Assembly: GCF_954871325.1 (NCBI RefSeq) | Contig: NC_088775.1 | Span: forward strand, 64,891,561 to 64,955,560 | DNA: 64,000 nt | Origin: Gordionus sp. m RMFG-2023 | Taxonomy: Eukaryota; Nematomorpha; Gordioida; Chordodea; Parachordodidae | Reading direction: 5' to 3' | Part shown: one piece after another, positions 1-11,645 of the stretch | Layout: each line of letters opens with the position of its first letter | How positions within the stretch are numbered: position 1 is the stretch's first letter | Notes under the pieces: model-generated | Seen by the model: the letters and a program-made list of their open reading frames with translations, nothing else | What the model was told of the DNA's origin: nothing | Databases searched by the model: none | Program-made: the position numbers and the translations under genes

Positions 1-1403
1 ATTTGTTTTGCCCACAAAGGCAATGGATGAAAAAAACGTCAAAATTATAAGTGTAGTCAATTCAATTTTAGGAGAATATACAGAAGTAGAAAATTACTTA
101 AATAAATGTATGGTTGTGAGTGATAACGGAGCAAATCTTATAAGTGCATTCAGTGATGACGAAACGCTAGCATGTATATGCCATATACTAAGTTATATTA
201 TGCATTATATTTTTGACAATTGTTTAACTGAAATAGCCTTAAATATAAATAATGTAAAAAAATAGTACAATATTTCGAACAATCTACAGCTAATAGCAAA
301 CTAAGCCACACCCTTAAACAAGATAAGATGTAATAGCGAGAATAACTATGATACAGAGTTTCTTAAAATCATATTCTGAAATACAGGTGTACTTTTTAGC
401 AAGCAAGAATTAAATAGATTAGCCACAATAGATATCAGCATCATACGCGAGTTAGATAAATTTTTATCAATATTTATAAGAATGCTCGGATAATCTGAGA
501 GCAGATTCCCGTCCCACAATAAATGAAATTTGTCTATGGAAACAAAAATTAATAAAATTTTGTTAACCTTCTGAACGTGATGCAATAATAATCAAAACCT
601 TAAAATACAGAACAAGATTTCTTTTAAAAGATTATTATGCAGCCACTACATAAGGTAGGCTTAATTCTAGATCCGAATTTCAAAAGACTTAAGTTTTTAA
701 TAAAAGAAGAAAACGATATATATAAAACAATCTTAAAAATGCTAAATGATATAAAATTAGATGATATGCATAAGTCAATGCCAACTATCATTTATAACTT
801 TCCTAACTTATCCTAAACTCATAAAAAACCGTATATTCTAAATGATCAATACCAACTATCACTTTCCTAATTCATCCTACACTCAAAAAAGACCGTATAT
901 TCTAAATAAAAAATTTAAAGAATTTTTTGATGATTCTGATGAAGCATCAACATCACCGATGGAAGCTGTGAGGATGAACTTAAAAGATTCATATAAGATA
1001 AATAACAAGACAATATTTTGAAGTTTTGGAAGCAGGAATATTCATTTCCTTTTTTGAGAAAATTAGCGAGTAATTTTGTCAGCCCCGACAAGTTCGGCTT
1101 CTAGTGAAAGGTTATTTTCTGTAGCCAATTTCTTACTAGAGGAAAGGCGTAACAATTGAAATAAAAAAATAGACATTCTTCTTTTTCTAAATAAATTTCG
1201 ATTTATAGATTATATTTATTTTTTGTTATTAATATGGATTATAAAATTAGAGAAATAAATAGAATGAATTAAAAAAAGTGTAAAATTATAGCAATAGTTT
1301 TGAAAAATTTAAGAACACCGTGAATTTTCGGGCGTGAATCAAAATATTGCTGGTCGTGAGCGGGCGGGTCGTGAATGAAAAATTATGCCCGCGCCCACCT
1401 CTA
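1..1403 (+). mobile_element. hAT transposon relic, right part (left end outside window)
   Basis: Decayed hAT element running in from the left edge. Codons 8-265 encode a transposase piece with the hAT motif VSDNGANLISAF followed by CICHILSY. A piece near 660-760 reads like the LDPNFKRLKFL segment. At about 1078-1161 lies the C-terminal dimerisation motif SSASSERLFSVANFLLEERR. These pieces lie in different frames with stops between, so the gene is dead. The right terminus ends in CCCACCTCTA near 1403, preceded by a GC-rich stretch with CGTGAGCGGGCGGGTCGTGA, a terminus type seen again at other hAT-like ends in this window. A roughly 70-bp imperfect tandem duplication lies at 777-907. Confidence 0.75.
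8..265 (+). pseudogene. hAT transposase fragment
   Basis: Open 85-codon fragment of the hAT transposase catalytic region. The visible motif is VSDNGANLISAF then ICHILSY; in hAT families the D of the (S/T)D-N-A/G-N element is part of the catalytic triad and the following C-H pair is a conserved structural signature. It ends at a stop at 263-265, and later pieces of the same protein appear downstream in other frames. It has no intact flanking domains, so it is a relic, not a gene. Confidence 0.7.
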
Positions 1404-1750
1404 ATCGCGAATGCCTTATAGCTAAAGTATTAGCGCGAATGTATTATCTTGAATAAATTACATTAGTTGCAATATAGGGGATGGAGTTTGTAAAATTTAC
1501 AATTGTATATTTAACGGCCTTTAGACAGGCTTAGTTGAACCTGGAAATTAAGTTAAAGTCGTGTTTGGGTCTAAAAACATTTTTTTTTTGAAAATAGGGC
1601 TAAGGCTTTGATTTTTTTGACTCAAAATTAAAAAAAAATTCTAAGCAATAAGACAGATTTCTCTAGGATTAGGGTAAAGGAATTAAATTTTTATATTGAT
1701 TGTTAAAATATGCATCTAGCTATATTTTTCAATTAAATTTGGGATAAAAC
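1404..1750. other. non-coding gap between hAT elements
   Basis: AT-rich sequence between the end of the first hAT relic and the start of the large nested element. No coding, RNA or repeat signature was recognised. Confidence 0.5.
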
Positions 1751-2090
1751 TAGTGTTGTTAAAAAGTCGAGTTCTTACGACTTGCGACTCGAGTAGTAAA
1801 AAACGGCTCCGACTCAAGCGGATCAAGGAGCCGCATGAGCCGACTCACTTAGTCGGCTCGTGTAAGTCGACTCGCTAGGTGTGCTCAATTTTTTTGTTTT
1901 TTTTATAAAATCTGGTAAATTGCTAAATTCTGGGTTACTGATTAATGTGAACAAAATTATAATAAGAATATTCATGTCGTAACTAAAAATGGCTCAGGAC
2001 CCGAATTCGGCTTCAGGGATTATATACCTAATTTTTATAACATTGTAAAAATATAATTTATATTGTAAATATGTTATATTATAATTTTAG

Positions 2091-2328
2091 TGAAGATGTA
2101 TAGATGAGTAATAATTGTCATAATCGTTGTTTTTAAAGTTTTTTTAATTTTGACGTAAATGGGGTAAAATAAGTATTGCTAACATGTTTAAATAAAATTT
2201 TAGTGAAGATGTATCCTAGTAAGTGACAATTGTCATAATCGTTGCTTTTAAAGTTTTTTTGACGTAAATGGGCTAAAATAAATATTGCTAACATGTTTAA
2301 ATAAAATTTCAGTAAGATGTACCCTAGA
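2091..2328 (+). repeat. Subterminal tandem repeats of about 108 bp (left block, part 1)
   Basis: About two and a half units of a 105-120 bp repeat, each starting near AGTGAAGATGTA and containing GACAATTGTCATAATCGTTG. The array is interrupted by the hAT insertion at 2329 and resumes at 4933. Confidence 0.7.
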
Positions 2329-4932
2329 TAGTGAAGGTCACGGTCCGGTCTTTGGCCCGAACTGGACTGATACCCTAGGGGACCGGACCACGGTCCTTAA
2401 AAAAAGATCGATCCAGACCGTGGTTCTAAATAAAAAGACCTGTCCAGGACCGGTCTTTTTATTTGTTTAAAAAACATATTTTTTTAACCTAATTTAATTT
2501 GTTTTATCATTTTATTAAATATAAGAGTATTATATAAACAATATAAAATTAATTATGAATAATATAATAATTAATACAAATATTTAATTAAAATAAATGC
2601 TAATGTCTTTGTTTGTAGAACTTCCTTGGAAGGAATTAGAAGGGGGACTTAATGGAGGCGGTAGATCTATTCCATTCTTTAACCAAGAGCCCATACACAT
2701 CAAAGCTTGTATTGTTTGAAAGCCTATTCCTTTTTTTAGTGACAAGATCTCCTGCTTTCGAAAATATTTGTTCACAGGGGACAGATGTTGCTTGAATTGC
2801 TAAAAAAATTTCTAGCTGCTAATGAGAGGACTGGAAATCTATATAATAAACTATATTGACTATTTAAAAAATATAAAAGACCTTTCACTATTGGCTTTCC
2901 ACCATACTAATATGTCATCCTTTAATGAAACAAGAGGTTCATTCAAATAGGTGTGAAGTTCTGATATATTTTCTTCAATGATTTCTGCCGATATATAACC
3001 CCTTCTGAATTTCTTTTTTGGGATAAAATTCTTTCTAAAAAACTAAATTCATTGATTTCCTCCTGGCACAAATGTTTGAAAATTAGGATTTAATAAATAA
3101 ATATTAAAAATATACCTGAGAATCCGTTATTCCTCTATTTTTTTTATTTTCTATTTTCCTTAAATATTTTGAAATTTTGGTCATATACTCAATTCTATTA
3201 AGAGTATTAGGCATGTAAACTTGTTTTAATCTCGGATCCAATAATGTTGAGACATATGATTCATAGCAAAATAATTCTTTGAGATATTTCTGCATTTTAA
3301 CCAGCATGTTAGTAAGAATTTCTTTTCTTGTATTATTATTATCCTTTTTTATATTATTTAAAATTTCATTATTTATATTCTCCATATATAACATGGAAAT
3401 CCCAACTGTAGGATATTTGGATCCTGATAAATCAAGTGTGGTTTTATAGGAGGGCCTTAGAAAATCTACAGCCACTTTAAGGTCTTCTTTTTCACACTCA
3501 GTAAAGAAAAACCCTTTAAATTGTTTGTAAATCAAAAAAAGTACTTCTTCTATAGCATCCATGTTCTAAAAATTAAATATTTTTTAAAAATAATTGGATA
3601 AAAATGTAAATACCTCATAAATTGTATTCATCATTAAATAGGAGCTATTCCATCTAATAGGGATATCAGAAGGGATTTTAAATTTTGTAATACCCTTATT
3701 TTCACATATTTGTACATATGCTTGATTTATTTATAGAAAAGGCTGTCTCTACACTTTTCTAGGATAGTTGTAATATATGATAAACCTTCCTGAGATATTA
3801 GGTTTAGAATATGGGCACAGCATCTAAAGCCTTTAAATTTTTGTTCCTTATAAATATTATGCAAAATATCCATGCTTTTTAGGATGTTATTGGCATTATC
3901 TGTAGTACAGGACAATATATTCTCCTCCAATTGATATACATCAATTACTTCTTTTATAGCTAAGGATATTTCTTCAGAAGTATGAGAAAATGGGATATGA
4001 TTTATATCAAGTAAAATATTTTTTAATGTAAATGAAGAATCAATATAGTGTGCAGTAATGGCTATAAATGAAATTTTATTTATATTGTTCCACATATCTG
4101 TGGTAAAGCTTATTAAAGAATTATTTTTATTTAAAATATCTTTTAGAGAATTTCTTAGTTTCTCAAAATTAGCTGTATAAAAATTTTTAACTTTGTTTTT
4201 TGACAAAATTGTAGCAGTTGAGTTTAAATATTTGATTAAATTATGAAGACCTGAACTTTCAAAAGTCTTCATTGGCAGAGAGTCCATTATTACCCATTTT
4301 ATTATTAATTGGTTCATATGTTAAGTTTGAAATTTATCCAATGGTATTGAAGAAAGTGATTTTGTGCTTGTGGAGGGCATATTAAAGAGTAGATTGTGTT
4401 TTTGAGATATTTCCATTTTCATCATTAGAAGTATATATTTTATGTTTTATCAGATGTCTGCTTAATGTACCTAATTATTTTATTAAGAATAAGGTTAAAT
4501 TATTTTGACAATGAATTATTCAGACAGTTTCTTAAAAAAAAATAGATATATAAATAATAACCAAAATATTTTAATAATAATATGCTTATTTTGATTAATT
4601 TATTGCTTGAAAAATTATAAACAATTATTTTGTTACTTGTTGCTGACGATATGTTAAATTTGGTATTACAGTAAAACACATATTCTATGTTTTTTATTAG
4701 GACTATAAGTAAAATGTTTCTTGGACAAACTATTAACAAAATCTAAAATAACTCCTCTAGAAAAATATCATAAAATAAAATATACAAAAAAATTATATTA
4801 ATTGAATAGTAAAGTAAACTTAAATATTAATAAAAGACCGGTCCGAACCACTGTCCTCAACAAAAAGATAGGTCCAACAATCGGTCCGGTCCCGGTCTAA
4901 GACCGATAGGACCGGACAGTTGACCTTCACTA
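2329..4932 (-). mobile_element. hAT transposon with perfect 8-bp target duplication
   Basis: Complete in outline: starts TAGTGAAGGTCA, ends TGACCTTCACTA, and is flanked on both sides by ACCCTAGA (2321-2328 and 4933-4940), a perfect 8-bp hAT target duplication. The GC-rich subterminal regions carry repeated GGTCCGG/CCGGACC motifs (2338-2460 and 4830-4930). The interior encodes a spliced hAT transposase on the minus strand that is broken in a few places. It sits within the tandem array of the larger 1751-11936 element, so it inserted later. Confidence 0.9.
2584..4317 (-). pseudogene. hAT transposase, spliced, decayed
   Basis: Read on the minus strand. 4317-3727 (196 codons) holds the N-terminal and catalytic part, with SFTTDMWNN, TTDNANNI and FRCCAHILNLI. 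The following stretch to 3614 reads RWNSSYLMM, the usual hAT motif, after an apparent one-base frame change near 3727-3735. A typical intron (GTATTT to TTTTTAG) lies at about 3557-3613. The next exon, 3556-3114, contains LDPRLKQVYMP and ends at CAG|GTATAT. The C-terminus (about 2830-2690) carries KDDILVWWKANSER and PCEQIFSKAGDLV, then slips frame once more near 2735. In function this is a cut-and-paste DDE transposase with a dimerisation tail; here it cannot be made whole. No BED zinc finger was found upstream. Confidence 0.8.
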
Positions 4933-4940
4933 ACCCTAGA

Positions 4941-5400
4941 TAAACAATTGTCATCAACGTTATTTTTAAAGTTTTTTGACGGGGCTAAAATAAATATTGC
5001 CAACATGTTTAAATAAAATTTCAGTGAAGATGTGCCCTAGAGAAGTGACAATTGTCATAATCTTTGTTTTTAAAGATTTTTGAAATTTTTTAACGCAAGT
5101 GGGTAAAAATATAGATTGTAAATATGTTATATTAAAATTTTAGTGAAGATGTACCATAGATAAGTGACAATTGTTATAATCGTTGTTTTTAAAGTTTTTT
5201 GACGCAAGTGGGTAAAAATATAGATTGTAAATATGTTATATTATAATTTTAGTGAAGATGTACAATAGATAAGTGACAATTGTCATAATCGTTGTTTTTA
5301 AAGTTTTTTGACGTAAATGGGCTAAAATAAATATTGCTAAAATATTAAAATAAAATTTCAGTGAAGATGTACCCTAGATATAGGGTTTCCCATTCAAAAA
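4941..5400 (+). repeat. Subterminal tandem repeats of about 108 bp (left block, part 2)
   Basis: Continuation of the array begun at 2091: unit starts fall near 5023, 5143, 5252 and 5361, each with AGTGAAGATGT and GACAATTGT. About seven units existed before the hAT insertion. The mirror block is at 11340-11640. Confidence 0.75.
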
Positions 5401-5530
5401 AGGAAAATTCCCAAAAAGAAAGGAAAAGTGTCAAACAAAAAAGGAAAAGGTCCAATCAGAAAGGGAAAAGTGTCAATCGAAAAAGGAAAATTCCCAAAAG
5501 GAAAGGAAAAGTGTCAATTAAAAAAGGAAA
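5388..5530 (+). repeat. Purine-rich minisatellite (AAGGAAAAGTGTC / AAGGAAAATTCCC)
   Basis: Tandem 16-18 bp units alternating AAGGAAAAGTGTC and AAGGAAAATTCCC. The mirror copy is at 11128-11335 on the opposite strand. An open frame across it is a by-product of stop-poor repeats, not a gene. Confidence 0.7.
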
Positions 5531-5968
5531 ATCGTAATTTTTTAAAAATTTTTATCAATTTTTATTTATTTTTGTTATTCCTTCTTAATTTATTTCTAAA
5601 TTTTTGCGATTTTCTTAACTTTTATTTTTCTTACTATATCTTCTCTCAATTTATTTTTCTTCTCATTTTTGATAATTCTTTTGTATTTTTAAAAATAATT
5701 TATAAATTTAGGTCCATTTTTTTAACAATTCTTTACTTTTTTTTCATCATAGATACAATATTCTTTTCATGATTATTTCATTGTAATCTTTTACATACAT
5801 TTCTAACCTTTTCAATCTCTTTAAGTCATTTTTAATCTTTATTTTTTTGAGCATTTCTCAATTTTTTTCTTCTCATTTTTGATAATTATTTTTTAAAATT
5901 ATATTTAATGTTTTTGCAGACAATATAATTACAATTGCTAAATTATAAATTAATCGTTTGGTTATAGT
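5531..5968. other. AT-rich arm of the outer element
   Basis: Mirrors 10640-11110 in inverse orientation with moderate divergence. Part of the long inverted termini of the 1751-11936 element; no gene seen. Confidence 0.55.
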
Positions 5969-6045
5969 TAGTGTTGTTAATTGGTTGGTTGTATAAAACC
6001 AGACCCGGGGTTTGGGTCTAAAAAATCGACCAAACCAGCTCTGAG

Positions 6046-6130
6046 CACAGACCCGGGGTTCAGACCCGGAGTCCAGACCCGGGGTTCAGACCCGGAGTCC
6101 AGACCCGGGGTCCAGACCAGGGGTCCAGAC
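6046..6130 (+). repeat. 13-bp GC-rich minisatellite, left arm (about 6 units)
   Basis: Tandem units of AGACCCGGGGTTC and close variants (CCAGACCCGGAGT). The mirror array at 10386-10572 has about 14 units. This is the main length difference between the two palindrome arms. Confidence 0.85.
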
Positions 6131-7895
6131 TTACACCTTGGGGTTGGGCTCGGATAAATGAAAAGTAAAAAAAAAATATTTCATTTTCTAATCTTAAATT
6201 AAATCTTATTCTTCTTATCTTATTCATTCTAAATTAATAAATAAAGCTTTTTTTATTATTATTTTCTTACCATTTTCTTTCTTTTGATAAAAAATTTATA
6301 TGGTAAAATAAAAATATATGTAATAAATATTCAAAAAGAGTAGCCCATGCATGACGGAATAAAAATAAAAAAGTAAAATTTTATTTTAACACATATTGAT
6401 ATTGTAATTTAATGTGGAGAGGACCAATATAAAAATTCAACGTCATTCATGCATGTATAAATAATAAAAAGAAATGTAAATTTATAATTTGTGATAAAAT
6501 AATGGCCAATAAAAAGTTTTTCTTTATTATATTAAAGTTTATATTCCCAATAATATATATGTCATAATTTTTAAAGGGATGTCAACTATCCAGGATCACC
6601 ACGGGTTTTAAAGGTATAACTAATAAATTTGGGTTTTAAGTAGGTGTATACCGATATCACTTTTTGGAGGCCTATCCGATCCGATATTAAATTGATATCG
6701 ACCGATTACCGATCCGATATCATATCTAATTTTTATGTCATTTATTTAAATATATTATAATGATCAGTTATAGTTTTTATTCAATTCTATTGCAATTCTA
6801 AAAGTATATAAAATATTTTTATTGTTAAATAACTTTTATATAAATAAGTAACATTAATCTATATATAATAAATAATAAACATATATAATATGAAATTTGA
6901 ATAAAATTTTAAACAATATTTAACATTAATAAATCGAAGATTTATTATTGGAAATACCAAAATTTACTTATTTATCAGAAATCAATTTACGTTTACGGCG
7001 ATGTTAACTGTCAAGTTAATTAATATCACCAAATTCACTAAAAAAAGATTCTGAAGAGATTATCGCAAACTTTTATAAACAGAATGGTGCATAAAAATAA
7101 CAATATGGCAGAATGATTAATTAATTATTATTATTAAAAAAATATGGATTTCGATTTTATTTATTAAAATAAATGACTATTAAAAACTTAAGAAATTGTT
7201 GAGAAAATTTTTGTTATTTTTTAAAAACTTCCTGTAATTTAACTTAAATAATTATTTTTCAAATGGTTCTTCAAACCAAATAACAAAACAAGATCCATAT
7301 AATTGAGGTAATATTACTAGTTTTTTATTTAATATATTTCACACATAGCCTCTTTAACTCACATACGATATGATATATCAAAAAGGAAATTCGATCTATA
7401 TCATAGTGTTGTTAATTTGCTTGGTCGTAAAATTTACGACCAAATTTTGTGCTCAGGCCGACCCGGGGTTCAGACCCGAGGTTCATATTATTTTTATATG
7501 TTAAATTTTTTATTCCGGAATCTAGACACGGGGTTCAGAACAGATATATGTAAAGTAAGATAAAATAAATCTCATATCTAATCTTAAATTAAATTAATAT
7601 TATTATACCTTCTAAATTAATAATTCAAAGCTTTATTTTATTCTCTTTTTTCTTTTTTGTTTGTAAAATTAATTATAATAAATAACACATTTATTTAAAA
7701 AGTTATTTAACTTTAATTAAATAAAATAAACAATATAAATTGATTTAATTTTTTTTATAAATTGCAAATGTTTTATTTTATTTATTTTTCATTTCTTAGT
7801 TATAAATATAATATCGTCAATAGTTTTTCTTTTTTATTAATTTTAATGTCAGCTTATTAAGCTTGGTTTTAAAAAAATATTTTATTTTGATTTCG
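6099..7895 (+). repeat. Left arm of near-perfect inverted repeat
   Basis: About 1797 bp mirrored at 8620-10416. In the parts compared base by base (6120-6600, 6590-6730, 7100-7560, 7800-7895) I found a single mismatch, near 7365 against 9150 (T versus C in the compared orientation). No gene in it. Confidence 0.85.
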
Positions 7896-9111
7896 TTTAT
7901 ATGGAAATAAAAATATTTTTTTGTAATGATAATAATAATGATAATGATCACTCATACAGGGCGGGTATAGGTCCTGGGGGAGGGGGGTCAGGTATATTTT
8001 TATTAACACAAAATATCGATATGGGTGTTGTTTAATTGGTTGGTCTTGGTTGTGTAAATCCCAAACCCGAGGTGGGTCTAATAAAATTACTGCGATCTAA
8101 ATTAGCAATATTTATATAAGAAATAAGCCAGCATTAACTCGAGTCGAACCCCATAAATAATGTTGTTTCAAATATTTTAATTAAAATTATTTATCAATAA
8201 TATCGAACTTAAATAGGAAAATCCTGCAAGCAACTCAGCTTATGACTAAAAAATTTTTAATCGGGGACTTTTAGGGCTTGGAAATAATAAAAATGAATTA
8301 TTATGTAGGTTTGCTTATAGATTATTTCTATACCATCCTGATCTTAGTTCAGAATTAGATACGAACTTTCTGACTGGATTTTTTATATTTTAAATATTTT
8401 TTAGGCTGGAGTCTATATCCACGAGCAAGATGAGATGCATTCGATTCGTGTTTATGAAAAAATTATATAAATATAATTAATATTGTATTTTATATTCTAT
8501 TGTATATATTTTAATTTAAATCAAATTTTAAAAATAAATTTATTTCTACTAGCACTTCACCCCCATTTAGTATATATATATATAAATATATGCATGTTTC
8601 TTTCACGTGGACAAAGCCGCGAAATCAAAATAAAATATTTTTTTAAAACCAAGCTTAATAAGCTGACATTAAAATTAATAAAAAAGAAAAACTATTGACG
8701 ATATTATATTTATAACTAAGAAATGAAAAATAAATAAAATAAAACATTTGCAATTTATAAAAAAAATTAAATCAATTTATATTGTTTATTTTATTTAATT
8801 AAAGTTAAATAACTTTTTAAATAAATGTGTTATTTATTATAATTAATTTTACAAACAAAAAAGAAAAAAGAGAATAAAATAAAGCTTTGAATTATTAATT
8901 TAGAAGGTATAATAATATTAATTTAATTTAAGATTAGATATGAGATTTATTTTATCTTACTTTACATATATCTGTTCTGAACCCCGTGTCTAGATTCCGG
9001 AATAAAAAATTTAACATATAAAAATAATATGAACCTCGGGTCTGAACCCCGGGTCGGCCTGAGCACAAAATTTGGTCGTAAATTTTACGACCAAGCAAAT
9101 TAACAACACTA
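7404..9111. mobile_element. Inner pair of hAT termini inside the palindrome
   Basis: TAGTGTTGTTAATTTGCTTGG at 7404 and its mirror ending at 9111 are a second, shorter copy of the same terminus, with only two 13-bp units behind it. The flanks (CTATATCA and TGATATAG) are reverse complements of each other rather than a direct target duplication. This fits one insertion that was then duplicated by formation of the palindrome, rather than an independent insertion here. Confidence 0.6.
7896..8619. other. Spacer of the palindrome (724 bp)
   Basis: Non-palindromic centre. Contains a diverged copy of the left terminus at about 8024-8098 (GGGTGTTGTTTAATTGGTTGG) and otherwise AT-rich sequence. An open frame at 8483-8698 is low-complexity and overlaps the right arm; not a gene. 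Confidence 0.6.
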
Positions 9112-10416
9112 TGATATAGATCGAATTTCCTTTTTGATATATCATATCGTATGTGAGTTAAAGAGGCTGTGTGTGAAATATATTAAATAAAAAACTAGTA
9201 ATATTACCTCAATTATATGGATCTTGTTTTGTTATTTGGTTTGAAGAACCATTTGAAAAATAATTATTTAAGTTAAATTACAGGAAGTTTTTAAAAAATA
9301 ACAAAAATTTTCTCAACAATTTCTTAAGTTTTTAATAGTCATTTATTTTAATAAATAAAATCGAAATCCATATTTTTTTAATAATAATAATTAATTAATC
9401 ATTCTGCCATATTGTTATTTTTATGCACCATTCTGTTTATAAAAGTTTGCGATAATCTCTTCAGAATCTTTTTTTAGTGAATTTGGTGATATTAATTAAC
9501 TTGACAGTTAACATCGCCGTAAACGTAAATTGATTTCTGATAAATAAGTAAATTTTGGTATTTCCAATAATAAATCTTCGATTTATTAATGTTAAATATT
9601 GTTTAAAATTTTATTCAAATTTCATATTATATATGTTTATTATTTATTATATATAGATTAATGTTACTTATTTATATAAAAGTTATTTAACAATAAAAAT
9701 ATTTTATATACTTTTAGAATTGCAATAGAATTGAATAAAAACTATAACTGATCATTATAATATATTTAAATAAATGACATAAAAATTAGATATGATATCG
9801 GATCGGTAATCGGTCGATATCAATTTAATATCGGATCGGATAGGCCTCCAAAAAGTGATATCGGTATACACCTACTTAAAACCCAAATTTATTAGTTATA
9901 CCTTTAAAACCCGTGGTGATCCTGGATAGTTGACATCCCTTTAAAAATTATGACATATATATTATTGGGAATATAAACTTTAATATAATAAAGAAAAACT
10001 TTTTATTGGCCATTATTTTATCACAAATTATAAATTTACATTTCTTTTTATTATTTATACATGCATGAATGACGTTGAATTTTTATATTGGTCCTCTCCA
10101 CATTAAATTACAATATCAATATGTGTTAAAATAAAATTTTACTTTTTTATTTTTATTCCGTCATGCATGGGCTACTCTTTTTGAATATTTATTACATATA
10201 TTTTTATTTTACCATATAAATTTTTTATCAAAAGAAAGAAAATGGTAAGAAAATAATAATAAAAAAAGCTTTATTTATTAATTTAGAATGAATAAGATAA
10301 GAAGAATAAGATTTAATTTAAGATTAGAAAATGAAATATTTTTTTTTTACTTTTCATTTATCCGAGCCCAACCCCAAGGTGTAAGTCTGGACCCCTGGTC
10401 TGGACCCCGGGTCTGA
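8620..10416 (-). repeat. Right arm of near-perfect inverted repeat
   Basis: Reverse complement of 6099-7895. No coding potential. Confidence 0.85.
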
Positions 10417-10572
10417 ACCCCTGGTCTGAACCCCGGGTCTGGACCCCGGGTCTGAACCCCGGGTCTGAACCCCGGGTCTGGACCCCGGGTCTGAACCCCG
10501 GGTCTGGACCCCGGGTCTGAACCCCTGGTCTGAACCCCGGGTCTGGACCCCGGGTCTGAACCCCGGGTCGGC
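10386..10572 (-). repeat. 13-bp GC-rich minisatellite, right arm (about 14 units)
   Basis: Tandem GGGTCTGAACCCC / GGGTCTGGACCCC units with two CCCCTGG variants. The unit length of 13 is not a multiple of three and the unit lacks stops, so all three minus frames stay open across it; these frames are artefacts of the repeat. Confidence 0.9.
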
Positions 10573-11127
10573 CTGAGCACGAAATTTGGTCGTAAATTTT
10601 ACGACCAAGCAAATTAACAACACTAGTTATAGTATACCTTTTTAAAATAAATAAGTTTGAACTGTAATACCAAACGATATGTAAATTAATAAAATATAAT
10701 CATTTTTAAATTCTTATTTTTAAAATTATCAAAAATGAGAAGAAAAAAAATTGAGAAATGTTCAAAAAAATAGGGAAAAAAATGACTTAAAGAGATTGAA
10801 AAGGTTAGAAATGTATGTAAAAGATTACAATGAAAAAATTATGAAAAGAATATTGCATGTATGATGAAAAAAAACGTAAAATATTGTTAAAAATTATAAA
10901 TTATTTTCAAAAATACAAAAGAATTATCAAAAAAGAAGAAAAATAAATTGAGAGAAGATATAGTAAGAAAAATAAAAGTAAAGAAAATCGCAAAAAGTTA
11001 GAAATAAATTGAGAAAAGATACAGTAAGAAATAAAACGTAAAGAAATCGCGAAAATTTAGAGATAAATTGAGAAAGAATAACAAAAATAAAGAAAAATTG
11101 ACAAAAATTTTTAAAAAATTACGATTT

Positions 11128-11335
11128 TCCTTTTTTGAATGGGAATTTTCTTTTTTTGGTTGACACTTTTCCTTTCCTTTTGGGAATTTTCTTTTTTCGA
11201 TTGACACTTTTCCTTTGTTTGGACCTTCTCCTTTTTTGTTTGACACTTTTCCTTTTTTAATTAAACTTTTTTTCTTTTTTGTTTGACACTTTTCCTTTCT
11301 TTTTAGGAATTTTCCTTTTTTGAATGGGAAACTCT
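11128..11335 (-). repeat. Pyrimidine-rich minisatellite (mirror of 5388-5530)
   Basis: Units of GACACTTTTCCTTT and GGGAATTTTCCTTT, longer than its left-hand mirror. Part of the right inverted terminus of the outer element. Confidence 0.7.
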
Positions 11336-11645
11336 GTATCAAGGGTACATCTTCACTGAAGTTTTATTTTAACATGTTAGCAATATTTAATTTAGCCCAA
11401 TTACGTCAAAAAAATTAAAAAAACTTTAAAAACAACATTTATGACAATTGTCACTTATCTATGGTACACACTAAAATTTTAATATAAAATATTTACAATC
11501 TATATTTTTACCTTCTTGCGTCAAAAAAATTCAAAAAACTTTAAAAACAACGATTATGACAATTGTCACTTATCGAGGGTACATCTTCACTGAAGTTTTA
11601 TTTTAACATCTTTACAATATAAATTATATTTTTACATTTTTGTGT
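11336..11645 (-). repeat. Subterminal tandem repeats of about 108 bp (right block)
   Basis: About three units in reverse orientation, each with TACATCTTCACTGAAG and GACAATTGTCACTTAT. Mirror of 2091-5400. Confidence 0.7.

Larger units (their letters stand above)
5969..10625. mobile_element. Fold-back hAT-type element with giant palindrome
   Basis: Starts TAGTGTTGTTAATTGG, ends AAATTAACAACACTA, and both flanks read GTTATAGT (5961-5968 and 10626-10633), a perfect 8-bp target duplication. Inside, 6099-7895 is the reverse complement of 8620-10416 with no indel between paired positions (pair sum constant at 16515) and almost no mismatches. No transposase is encoded, so it must be mobilised in trans. 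Each arm holds the terminus, a 13-bp GC-rich minisatellite, a stretch resembling another hAT end (TAGGTGTATACCGATATC near 6641 and its mirror near 9876), and then a second copy of the same terminus (7404 and 9111). The outermost about 130 bp of the two ends are less alike than the arms. Confidence 0.85.

Noticed and set aside
5428-5772. Lys/Phe-rich open frame, and its mirror at 10998-11342
   Set aside because: Low-complexity translation of AAGGAAAA repeats and AT-rich arm sequence.
10347-10623. Three overlapping open frames on the minus strand with Pro/Gly/Arg-rich repeats
   Set aside because: They are the three frames of one 13-bp stop-free minisatellite; no conserved domain and no start context.
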